A stretch of DNA of 64,000 bases from Sphagnum magellanicum (taxonomy: Eukaryota > Streptophyta > Sphagnopsida > Sphagnales > Sphagnaceae), in NCBI GenBank assembly GCA_021904315.1, contig CM038913.1, forward strand, positions 6,199,958-6,263,957. Reading direction: 5' to 3'. Position numbers and translations under genes: made by a program. Below, in pieces: positions 12,400 through 22,171 of this stretch (the stretch's first letter is position 1; every line of letters begins with the position of its first letter). Below the pieces are notes generated by a model. The model saw only the letters and a list, made by a program, of their open reading frames with translations, was not told where the DNA came from and searched no databases.

Positions 12400-13757
12400 T
12401 GTGGACAAATGAAGCCTTGGAATTAGCAATGGATGTTATTGAAAATGGGACATTTTCCCTATGAAGGGCCAACATGGCATGGAACATTCTAATGAGTTCC
12501 ATTTCTAACCACTTAAAGGGAAAAACCAAATCAAGGAAAATGGGGCCAAGATGTGTCCTTACTAAATAAGAGGATGCAATAGTGACTACATGGACATTAA
12601 CTATGGGTGAATGTGGATTGTCCATAAGCATGTAACAACTAAAGATGAAAGTTGCAAAACTAACACAAACAAAGGTTACACCATTTTGGAATGGAATACC
12701 TGGCAACAATGAGTGGTACTGGTTCAAACGTAGACACCTAGAAACTAATATTAAACATGTGGAAGGATTGGAGGTCTACAAAGCATAAGGGCTAACACCT
12801 AACTCCTACAATTATTTTTATAACAACTTACAAACATTGTATAACTAACACAACTACAGTCCAGATCATATATGGAATTCTGATGAAACAAGAATTCAAG
12901 CTAATAAATAGTATGGAGCAAAAGTTTTGGCCAGGAAAGGATCCAACGTAGTTTATAGTACCATTCCCAAGTCTCGGGAATGGTTAACTATAAACTATGT
13001 AATCAATGCTATGAAGGTGTTTTGCCTGGATTTTACATCTTTAAAAGTGAGAAACTAAAGGATGACTACATTAAGTTCTACAAACCAGGTACATGTATGG
13101 CCATGCAAAAAAAAAAACAAAAATGATTACCTTCTTATTTAAGGAATTTTTATCTTTCTTTAAAAGGTCAATTCCAAGTGGGGTGTCACTACCAATAAAT
13201 ATTTGTTAATTCTGGATGGGCATGGTAGCCATGTCACTCTAAAAGCAATAGAACAGGCCAAAGATATTGGGTTAAACATGATCACATTACCATCTCACAC
13301 ATCATATGCATTACAACCATTAGATGTTTCTTGTTTGAAGCCTTTTAAAACAAGATTCAAAAAGGTTAGGGATGCTATGATGTATAAAAGTAATCATCAA
13401 GAACCATAGAAGATAAACCTAGCCAACTGGGTGGATCAAGCCTTAAAGCAATGACTGACCCAAAAAAACATTAAGTTTGGGTTCAAAACTACAAGTATAA
13501 GGCCTATCAACCCAAAGGCAATGGATAGCAAGACTAGACCATCAAAAGTTTACACTACAGTAGTAAACATCCACAATTCAAAAAGTGAAAAAAATTACAC
13601 AACAAAGGAAGAAACTGACAATAATCAACAATGGGGGGAGGATTATGCTACCGCAAAGCTTCTCCACATAGGTGAAACAGTTCAACATCCAACATTTGAA
13701 GATCTACCTACGTACAGGACAGAAAATGACCAACGCTACTATGTTGATACGCCCTAA
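12400..13757 (+). pseudogene. Decayed pogo-like transposase (CENP-B-type HTH + DDE_1)
   Basis: Reading the plus strand across frames gives a degraded transposase of the pogo/jerky/CENP-B family (DDE_1 domain). An HTH-like stretch lies near 12,535-12,730 (residues around MGPR and ECGLSIS). It is followed by 'YSPDHIWNSDET' near 12,860, the first conserved Asp region, then 'IPKSREWLT'. The second catalytic region is 'LILDGHGSH' at 13,206, followed by 'LPSHTSYALQPLDVS' and 'FKTRFKK'. The C-terminal part continues as an open frame at 13,521-13,757. Several stop codons and frameshifts break the frame, for example a stop after ANK near 12,908 and shifts around 13,040-13,200. It cannot make a full protein. 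No terminal inverted repeats were identified. In active elements the product cuts and pastes DNA at TA sites. Confidence 0.8.
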
Positions 13758-14860
13758 AGCCTACAATGAGAAAACAACAACTAGAAGAGAATATTGTTAT
13801 AAACCTAAATGAGGGAAACTCTAAAGATATTCTTGAGGAAACCCAACAATCTCCAAATTTGACTCAAGAATCCATGAAGACACATAACCTCTTGTCGTTG
13901 CCTCATTTACCTATAAGACACACAAAAGGAAAATAGCCCTTAGTTGATTATTCACAATCACATGTTGTGACTAGTTTTGAATACTCGGATATCCTAAGGA
14001 GAAAAGTAATGGAAAAGGTAGTTGCAACAGAATCAAGGAAAGCAAACAAAAGGAGAAGGAAGAAAAGTGAGCCAAACAAGCACTAAAATTGGGTTTTGTA
14101 GCATATTGAATAGCTCGGAAATGTGTAATGAAACGTCCTAAAACAAAGTTCATTGCAACCTGAACTCCAGTAGCTATAACTGAAGTGGGCGATTGCTTTC
14201 ACCAAGAATTTTAGGCAAGTCTGCGTGTAGATCCACACAGGTATAGGGGGGTAAATTTGGGCTACGCAACAAGGATTCAACAACATGCAAGGTTGCAGGC
14301 ACGAACTAGGCAACAAGCGAAAGGGTGCCTTATAACAAGGCTACAACCTTTTAATGACTAAAGAACAAGCAAAGAATTGGTTAGCACCGAAACCAACATA
14401 AAGATACAATCTTATAGGTGACCAATACCAAAAGCCAATAGAACAACCTCAAGAGGATAAGCTATAATAGCAAAAAGGATCAATCAACCAGAGAAGACTA
14501 ACTACAACACCATAGAAGATCAAGAGAAACAAAAATTGCAATAGCTAGCTATGACTAAAGAAAAAGAGAAATGATTCAAGGCTAATTAAGGAAAAACACA
14601 ACCATAAGCTAATCAAAGAAAGAGGACCAGGCACTAAGAAAGGAGAGGGAGGACTAGACATGGAGAAATCAAATGGAAAGGACCAAGCTTGAAGGACCAA
14701 AACCTGAGAGAAGACCAAACATGAAAGGATTGAAAGAAAGAAAGAAAACCAAATGCTTATAGAGAAGATTGAAAACACTAGGCATGCATGTAGAGCATGC
14801 AAAAAAAGATCAAAAACACCATGCACCTAGGAAGAAGATCAAAAGCACTAGGCATGCATG
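13758..14860. other. Spacer, no gene recognised
   Basis: Purine-rich plus strand (many 'aaag', 'gaag', 'caag' steps). Open frames on the minus strand are composition artefacts of this bias. No motif seen. Confidence 0.4.
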
Positions 14861-14864
14861 TAAA

Positions 14865-15400
14865 ACATGCAAAGAGGATCAAGAACACCAAGCGCCTAGG
14901 AAGAGGATTGAAAGCACCAAGCGCTCATGAAAAGCACTAAGCACATGCCGAGAGCACGCAACAAGGATCAACAACACCTAACATGCATAGAACACACACA
15001 ACAAGGATCGAAAACACTAAGCACACACGGGGAATGCGCAACAAGGATCAATAACACCTAGTGCACCTAGAACACACACAACAAGGATGGACAACACTAG
15101 GTGCACGCGGAGAGTGCATAGTAAGGATCGACAACACCTAGCGCACATAGAGCACAAGTAGCAAGGATTGACAGCACCTAGCATGGGTAAAAGCGCACAT
15201 AGAATGCACATAATGAAAATTGATAGCACTTAGCATGCATCAAAATGCACATAGAGCATGTGCAATGAAGATTGAAAACATTTATTGTGCATAAAAAATG
15301 CATGAAAAGGACCAAAAGCATGTGCAATGAGGACTGGAAACACCTATGTGCATAAAAAGCACATAGAAAGGATTGAGAACACATGGCAATGAGATCATTG
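14865..15400 (+). repeat. Degenerate ~40-bp tandem repeat
   Basis: The phrase 'aaggatc(a/g)acaacacctag' recurs near 14,965, 15,004, 15,043, 15,084, 15,124 and 15,163, about 40 bp apart. Less regular copies lie on both sides, down to about 14,800 and up to about 15,380. Each unit also carries a 'gcacatagagca' type stretch. The Cys-rich minus-strand open frames here are read through the repeat and are not genes. Confidence 0.8.
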
Positions 15401-16799
15401 AAAGGACCAAGTGCGAGTGAAAGGAGATGGAAGAATAGGAAAAATTAAAGGAGATGGATCAAGCATTGAGAGAGAGGAAAAAGTGCGAAAAGAAAAGAGC
15501 TCACAACATGGGACCAAGCACCTACTTTTCAAAAAAAACCATTGAAGGCTCATGAGCTCCCATAATGTAATCATTTACAATACACACACAACAACAAGAT
15601 CACTTTAAACACAAGACCATCACCAGGAGTTCACAACATTTAGGGGAATCAACATCTATTTACCTACACACAAGACCTTCACCCAAGAGCTCACAACTCT
15701 AGAGGTGGGATAAGCATCTACTAGTTTCAACTAGGAGTTCACAACATGAAACAAAATCAAGCTCTCTTGAATTTTTGAAAGGACACAAAAAGGAGAAAGA
15801 AGATCGAGCAAGAGAGGGAGGAATGAACAAATTGAGCAAGAGAGGGAACATCAAAAGCTCAGAGAATGCAACTGGACATCGCATGGGGAGGATGGACCAG
15901 CTATTAGATGCATGTGAGGGTGATGAAAATCCATGCCCATAAACATTCGGAATGGGCACAACAATTTTAGTGAATGGGATATTAAAACCTTATTATTGTC
16001 AATTTGTTAGCTTTAGATTTCCTAGGATCTAAGCCATAGGTTGGAAAGTGAATGTTTATTTTGAAAATGTTGATCATCATGATCTTCATTTATTTCAATT
16101 ATGGGAGTATGTAACGTTTAGTAATGGGGTAGTGACTGGTTGGTTTTAGGTGAGCAAACAAACTGTCATGGGTTGCCATGTGTACGACCCTCTTTTTTTT
16201 AACAATTTTTACCCCCCAAACTTTGAAGGAATGTATCTTACTCATATTTCAAACGGGCATGGGTGCACTTTCTACTCATGAAGATTTTATCTTTAGACCT
16301 TATGTGGAAAGGAGGCATTTTGAGTGAGAGGGAGGTGACTAAAACACTAAGTGTTCAATCAATGGCCTATTTACCCTCTCACTCATTGTAGGACCAAAGT
16401 AAAATTCAAAACCTTCTATTCACTTATTTTCGATGAAAAAAACCTTTAAAAGTTTTCCCAAATTTCAATGTTTCATAAGAATACTATTAAAAAATTTAAA
16501 ATTTCCCATCAATTTGAATAAAAAATCATTTTCATGGATGATCGTAGGATGTTAAGTCTCTGAGCTATACATAAAAGTTTTTATATAAATTTTTTTTTGT
16601 TACAAACATATATTTTGCAATATGCATATATATGTAATATGTATTTCAAATGTTTTATAAAGTTTTACAACAATGTGTGATGAGTAAGAAAGTTAGATGA
16701 TAAAATTCATGTGAATTTGAATCAAATAAGAATTTTTGAAATCATAACCCTAAATCCTAACCAAAGGTTTTGGGGGGGGAAAAAAATGTAACTCAAAAC
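15401..16799. other. Spacer, no gene recognised
   Basis: Purine-rich at the left, then AT-rich. 'caagagctcacaa', 'aggagttcacaac' phrases recur at 15,620-15,745, a weak local repeat. No gene signal. Confidence 0.45.
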
Positions 16800-16964
16800 C
16801 TTAATACATACATAAAAATTAAAGATCACCAGATTTGTATGTTTGGTTTTCATTGTGTAGCCAAAAATATAGAAGCCAGATTTGACAAAATCTTCCTAGG
16901 GATGATAGTCACTTTTTTCTACATAGGAATCTAGCCACTTTGGCTTTTTAATTAAAAAAAATTC
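16800..16964 (+). repeat. Repeat block B, copy next to element A
   Basis: Shares 'tttggttttcattgtg', 'tagccaaaa', 'agccagattt', 'aaatctt', 'gatgat(a/t)gtca' and 'ttttctac' in the same order with 44,212-44,340. In both places it lies just left of element A. Confidence 0.65.
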
Positions 16965-17359
16965 CCTAGGCAAAAGAAGAAGAAGAATTAATGGAAACTC
17001 AAATATTTCACCATGCAAAAATATATTAATCTTCTTCCAAAAAAATCCTCTAAAATAAAGAAACCAAAATCCTTCAAGATATTATTATAATTCTATAACT
17101 AATAATTTCAAGTTTCAACACAAGCCAAAATGTCATGTTTCAAAAATCCTCAAATAAAAATAGACCTATTATTATTATTATTATTATTATTACCTAGGGG
17201 CCTATAAAAATCCCTTAAGCTACTATACTCTATAAAAATAGACCTATTATTATTATTATTATTATTATTATTGCCTTGGGGCCTATAAAAATCCCTTAAG
17301 CTACTATACTCTCTAATGGGTCTTAACACAATATCCTTGCCTTGGTAGTAGGCAAGGCC
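16965..17359 (+). repeat. Dispersed element A, copy 2, with internal duplication
   Basis: Same order of landmarks as the copies at 44.7 and 59.8 kb, ending in a CCTTGCC-loop-GGCAAGG hairpin type sequence at 17,335-17,359. Here the hairpin loop has gained 'gta'. The left end is truncated: it starts within 'ggcaaaagaagaag' and lacks GTGTCACAC. An internal 78-bp unit is present twice (starts near 17,154 and 17,232). It contains the ATT microsatellite and 'ggcctataaaaatccc', and it probably arose by unequal exchange or slippage. Confidence 0.85.
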
Positions 17360-17378
17360 CCAAAAAAAAACACTGGCA

Positions 17379-18145
17379 CGCACGCACGCACGCACGCACT
17401 CCCTCCCTCCCTCCCGTGCTGCTTGTTTTGTGTCAGATGCCAATCATGGACTACTTTCCCTGGCGCACGCACGAGGGGAGGAGGAGGAGGAAGAGGATAT
17501 ATATAATCCAACGACACTCCATCCTTGATGATTCCATGCCCCCACAAGAGTCGTCCATGCGCGGGTGCAGAATTCAATCCTCTTCATCACAAGAAGAAAG
17601 AAAGAAAGCCGCAGCAGCAGCAGCAGCAGGTCACGAATTTGAGTGGGTGGATGGACTGGGGTGGTTACACTTTCTCTTCTTCAATGAGTGAGCAATGACA
17701 ATCGTTGCTGCTCTCGTGCATTAAAGCCACCCACCCACCCAACCCACTCACTCACTCACTCACTCACTCACTCACTTCCCTCGGACCACCCTCCTGCGCA
17801 AATCAATCATTTGGGCTTCTTTTTTTTGGAATTCCATTTTTATTTTATTTTTTGTGTTTGTTTTTTGTGTTTTGGAGAAGAAGACAACAAAGTTCAAGTG
17901 GAGGTGGTGGTGGTGGAGGAAGACTAGGGCCCACACAGAAAACCAAAAAGCTTTTTTTCTTTCAGCGGTGTTTTTATGGTTTTTTTTTTTTTTTTTGGGG
18001 TTCGAGTCCCTCTGCAATTTTTTTGTTGTCAGGTTACATGTGCAGGAATTTTTTTGTCAATCATAGTAGCAAGGAGGAGGAATTATCTTTTCTCTTGGAT
18101 TTTTCTAACTGCCGACCATTTTCTCCCTTACGCTTGCTTCCCCAT

Positions 18146-18180
<35 letters not shown>

Positions 18181-18370
18181 GACCACCATCTGCTTGAGAA
18201 AGTTTGTTGACTTGGCCAATCTACTAAGATCCCTCATCATCCCCAAATCACTCCGGACTCAGTCACGATCCTTCGGAAGCAAATCAGCAATGTGCCAAGC
18301 CTTTTAGGGTCCGAGCCTCAACAACAACAACAACAACCAGAAGAAGAGGAAGAAGAAGAAGAAGCAGACC
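17379..18370 (+). repeat. Microsatellite-rich leader region of the peptidase gene
   Basis: A run of simple repeats lies upstream of the peptidase start: CGCA repeats at about 17,379-17,398, CTCC at 17,399-17,415, ACTC at about 17,746-17,776, CT at about 18,150-18,178, CAA at 18,318-18,336 and GAA/GAG at about 18,340-18,366. The GC content is above that of flanking spacers, as expected for a promoter or untranslated exon. Several open frames up to 200 codons run through it, but they consist of repeat-encoded residues (poly-Ser/Leu, His-Ser-Leu-Thr, poly-Gln/Glu). I treat them as non-coding. Confidence 0.55.
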
Positions 18371-19257
18371 CGCAACAGCAACACAGCAATTCCAATCCAA
18401 CAAGGCGATCCAGAGGTCCAAGTGAGAAACATCATCTCTCATGTTTTGTTTCAGTCCAGGATCTTTCCAGAGAATTTGTAGATGGATTTGTTGGGGGGGC
18501 ATTTGATGGCACCCGCTGGAATAATTCTTGTTGGGAAGCAGCTGGCAATTGGTGGCAAGAATTTTTTGGAGCTTTTGTCCAGAGACCACCTGAAGGATGT
18601 GTCCATGGATTGAATGGTAGTTTCTAAAGATGGGAATCTGTGTGGGAAAGAGAATTGAAGATTGGGTTTTTTCTTTTTCTTTTGTTTGACGGGGGTCTGG
18701 GTGAAGGAGGAATTTGGGTGCTTGAAGGTTATGCTGCTTGCTTACTTACATGATGTGTTGGCTTGCAACCGGGAATTCTTGGAATATGGTAATCAGGTCT
18801 CCCTGATGTTGTGGAAAGAGACAGGGATCTAACCTGATCACAGACCCAAAAATCAAATAAAATGGTGAAATGATGGAGCTTCAGGGTTAGGCTAGTTTAC
18901 ACATGCAAGTAAGGATTCCTCAATGACTGTGCAACACAGCAGTTTAGAATCTGTACAAAAACATAAGAACAATAGGAGGAACTCAATGGGCAGGGGAGTT
19001 GATGAAAGAATGAATTGTGGGAGGTAGAGTCAGTGCGTGAGTCATGATCATGAGTGCATCATATTGTCTCAGGATTTGTTTTCAGCATCATTGTGGTAAG
19101 CAAGAACTGTTAAGGTTTTTTGTGGACTGGACCTTCTTCCTTAGGTCACATGCAGATCTGGTGCTTTTGTTAACTGTGCAGAGGAGGAGGAGCTGCAGTC
19201 ATTAGAAGATTTCAGGCACAAATAGCAGCACACAGCAGGAAAATACCCTCCAGACAG
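18371..19257 (+). promoter_or_regulatory. Probable 5' leader/intron of the peptidase gene
   Basis: No separate gene is recognised here. A good splice acceptor (pyrimidine-containing 'gttaactgtgcag') ends near 19,181, so the transcript may carry an untranslated first exon upstream and an untranslated piece just before the ATG at 19,258. A plus-strand open frame at 18,292-18,627 (111 codons, poly-Q/E then an aromatic-rich tail) could be a leader ORF or part of that exon. It has no known domain. Confidence 0.35.
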
Positions 19258-21187
19258 ATGGGATCAGAAGGGGCACCACAACCACCAGCAAGTTTGATTG
19301 AATTCAACATCACAGGCTTCAAGAAGTTTCATGGTGTAGGAGAGAATCCCACAGAGGTGGTGGTTGGGAAGATTGAAGAGTACTTGAGAAAACATGGGAT
19401 GCCCGCAGGAACGGTACTTGGAAGCTGCACTGTGTTGGAGGCTGCAGGGGAGGGGGCACTGCTGCCTCTCATGCAGCTCTTGAGCTCATCATCATCGTCC
19501 CAATCAGTGATCAATCAACCATCAATTGAGACAAATGCAAATTTGCAAGAAGGGAAGCTGGATGTGAGCTCTTTGCCAAACACTGAAAAGAAAATTGTCT
19601 GGGTAATTATCAAATCTCTCAAAGCTTCTCTGCTGCTGTTCAGGAATGTAACTTTTGGGGTGCATTTTTGCCTCATCTCAAACACCACATGATAAGGCTT
19701 CACAAGAAAAGATTGTTAAATTTATGCTCATCACAGGCAATGAATTTGCATATGGAAGGGACAGTAATCATTTGATCTTGGATCAGAAACCTAGTCCATT
19801 TTGCAGCAAAGATTTGTATGGGAAATGAGAGTTTCCAAAACTTGGAACACTTGTGTATAGTGTGAGAACAGTAGACGTAAAATCAACAGTATATATTGCA
19901 AGACCCAAATGTTGTAGAGTAAGAATTTTACAATGGGTGATCTTTTTTTTTTCTTTTTTGTGATCTTCTTCTTGCACCTTACTAAATTCCAAGGTGTTGA
20001 TTTTGTTTCTGAACTCCACAACAAGCAAAAGGTCTTAACAACAAATAATATCTCATACGAAAGAGACTTTCAAGCCTCTACCACAGAACTTTCAACTTGT
20101 TGTGGTACTTACAAGAAAGACATTCCGGGTTAAACTGTATGAATTCTGTGAAATGTCACCCAGGTTCATTTGGGTGTGAATAGTGGAGCAACTAACTTCG
20201 CTTTGGAGCGGCGTGCAGTGAATGAGGCGACATTCCGGTGCAGTGATGAACTAGGTTGGCAGCCTCAGGTCTGCATCCAAGCTATACATGATTTGGCAGA
20301 AGAATGGGTGTCTTGTTCACTTTGAGATTGTTATTATATTGCAGTGTATTACCTATTGCCTTCATTTCTTTTGTGTCATTATTGCCTTTGGACATATGGA
20401 AGTTCGTTCAATGAGTTTTGGGCAATCAAGAGCTTTGTCTTTTATTGTACAAGAGCTTCCACTGTCATGAAATACATACATGCACTTAAAGGAGTATCCA
20501 GAATTTTGGTCTTTTTCTCTAAGCTGCTCTACTGTATGTGCAGCGTATTCCCATTGTTGCTGAGGATGGACCTATATCCCACATACGTGAGGTAGTGCTT
20601 TTTGCTTTCTTTTTGCTTTGGTTGCTCTCTTTTTGCTTCATGCTATGCACCATGTTCAAACAGGAGTACAGTGTCTGGTTCAGCTGAGGAACACTCTTTA
20701 TATTTCTTCATTGCTTTTCAAACCATTGTAATTATGTTTTTGTTGTTCATGAGATGCAGAAGCATATCTAGTGAAACAGTTAGTGTTAGAAATCCTTTAT
20801 TGGAGTGTGTGTCAGTATGTTTTGACTTTGAAGGATCAATGAGACTGCCCATATGTGAGATCTTCTGCTGCACGGGCCTGGATCTGCAGTTGAAAAGGTT
20901 ATGTTGTAGCAAGTCTAATTTTTGTTTGGGTTATGTGTCAGACAACTATCCCAGTACGAGATCTTGTGACCACTTTGGGAAAGAATGGCTTTGATGTGAT
21001 GGAGTCATATGATGCAGGACGTTTCGTGTGCAACTATGTGTACTACCAATCCCTACGCCACTCTGCAATTCATGGGAATATAAGTTTCTTTGTGCATGTG
21101 CCTTTGTTTATCATGATTGATGAGGAGCATCAATTGGAATTTGTGGCTGCTCTACTGCATGCCCTGGCTTTCCACTTGCTCAATTAG
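19258..21187 (+). CDS. Pyroglutamyl-peptidase I (pyrrolidone-carboxylate peptidase), 4 exons, 247 aa
   Basis: A peptidase of family C15 that removes N-terminal pyroglutamate from peptides, expected to be soluble and cytosolic. Exons are 19,258-19,602, 20,164-20,268, 20,544-20,591 and 20,942-21,187. All introns are GT..AG and all junctions are phase 0. The N-terminus has 'ITGFKKFHGVGENPTE', the plant form of the family's N-terminal GF..F....NPS/T motif, and 'LGSCTVLEAAGEGAL'. Exon 2 has 'GVNSGAT' and 'ALERRAVNEATFR', giving the catalytic Glu at about 130. Exon 4 has 'AGRFVCNYVYY' (nucleophile Cys about 196) and 'FFVHVP' (His about 218). Length is normal for plant members. A Ser-rich, variable stretch at residues ~76-110 is longer than the core fold needs. 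No stop or frameshift is seen. No signal peptide or membrane segment is apparent. It converges on the FLN1-like gene. Confidence 0.93.
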
Positions 21188-22171
21188 AATGCTCTCTGAT
21201 GGGTTTTGAACACAATTAACTGTCATATAGTAGACAATAGAAAGGCACTCCGTAGTTAGCTGTAGTAAGGCAAAACTGTCCTTCCACAATAATTATTGAT
21301 ACTCTTAGCTCCAAGGCAAAACTTGTCACCTTTCTAATAAGCTGTCATTGAAAGGCAATGATTGACTTTGTGGAAATGGAAACCAGAAATTGTATGTTAC
21401 ACACAACTTCACAACACACAATTTTCCTGTGAATTTGTGCAAAGTCCCAACCTATCCATCTTCTCTTGTGAGTAAATGACCCACAGAACAATGATCTATA
21501 CTGGCATTGAGAGCTGCACTAGACACCAAGGCTTCTTCTTTTCACAAGGCCCTTCAAATGATTGTCTGAAAGGAGCATCAACTCATTTACAGCACACTTT
21601 TAGAAGCAGGTGGAGGCAAAGGTGCAGGATTTTGTCCACAACATTGTGCACTACTCTACCATCATTCATCCAATGGTGCAAAGATAGCACCACTTGTGGA
21701 TCCTCCTCCTGTTCTTCATCTCATGCACAATTTGGTGTCACTAAAAAAATCTTCACTTCTTGAACAATTTGGCAATGGCCATCCCTGCCACATTTTTACA
21801 CAATAAACAAATTGGGAGGTGAAAAAAATAGAGTCACAGGTCTGAATATCTGAACCCGGGGTTAATATGGAGACACAGACTTGGCATTCTCAGAAGGAAA
21901 GAAGGTGTTATCCTCACATCAATAAAATGTCAGAAATCTCCTCACCCACTCTCATGCCATTGACACTCTTTGAAAGAGCAACAACTTTGTAAAGATTTTG
22001 TCAACATGATTTCATCAGTCTTCAATTCTCTTCCAATTGGTTGGATATATTCGACCTATCATTCTGAAGGAAAACCTGGTGCAATGGTCAACGAAATATA
22101 TGAAAAACATGCAAAATGTCATCTGCAAAACTTTCCATAAATAAGACAGTAACATTGACAGATATGGGTTA
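21188..22171. other. Convergent intergenic region (both 3' UTRs)
   Basis: About 980 bases lie between the two stop codons. They should hold both 3' UTRs and terminators. An AATAAA-like motif is visible at 21,801 on the plus strand (acaataaac). A 96-codon plus open frame at 21,476-21,763 has no domain. No other feature seen. Confidence 0.5.

Noticed and set aside
12314..12727. 137-codon minus-strand open frame
   Set aside because: It is antisense to the HTH part of the pogo-like relic, which reads as protein on the plus strand. The frame has no domain of its own.
17150..17443. Poly-Asn minus-strand frame (also at 59,929-60,183)
   Set aside because: Poly-Asn comes from the ATT microsatellite in element A. 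The similar text in both copies reflects shared repeat DNA, not a conserved protein.
17705..18307. 200-codon plus-strand open frame
   Set aside because: It is made of simple-repeat translations (HSLTHSLT, poly-F, poly-G, SLSLSLSL) and overlaps other frames of the same kind. It is most likely non-coding leader or promoter.
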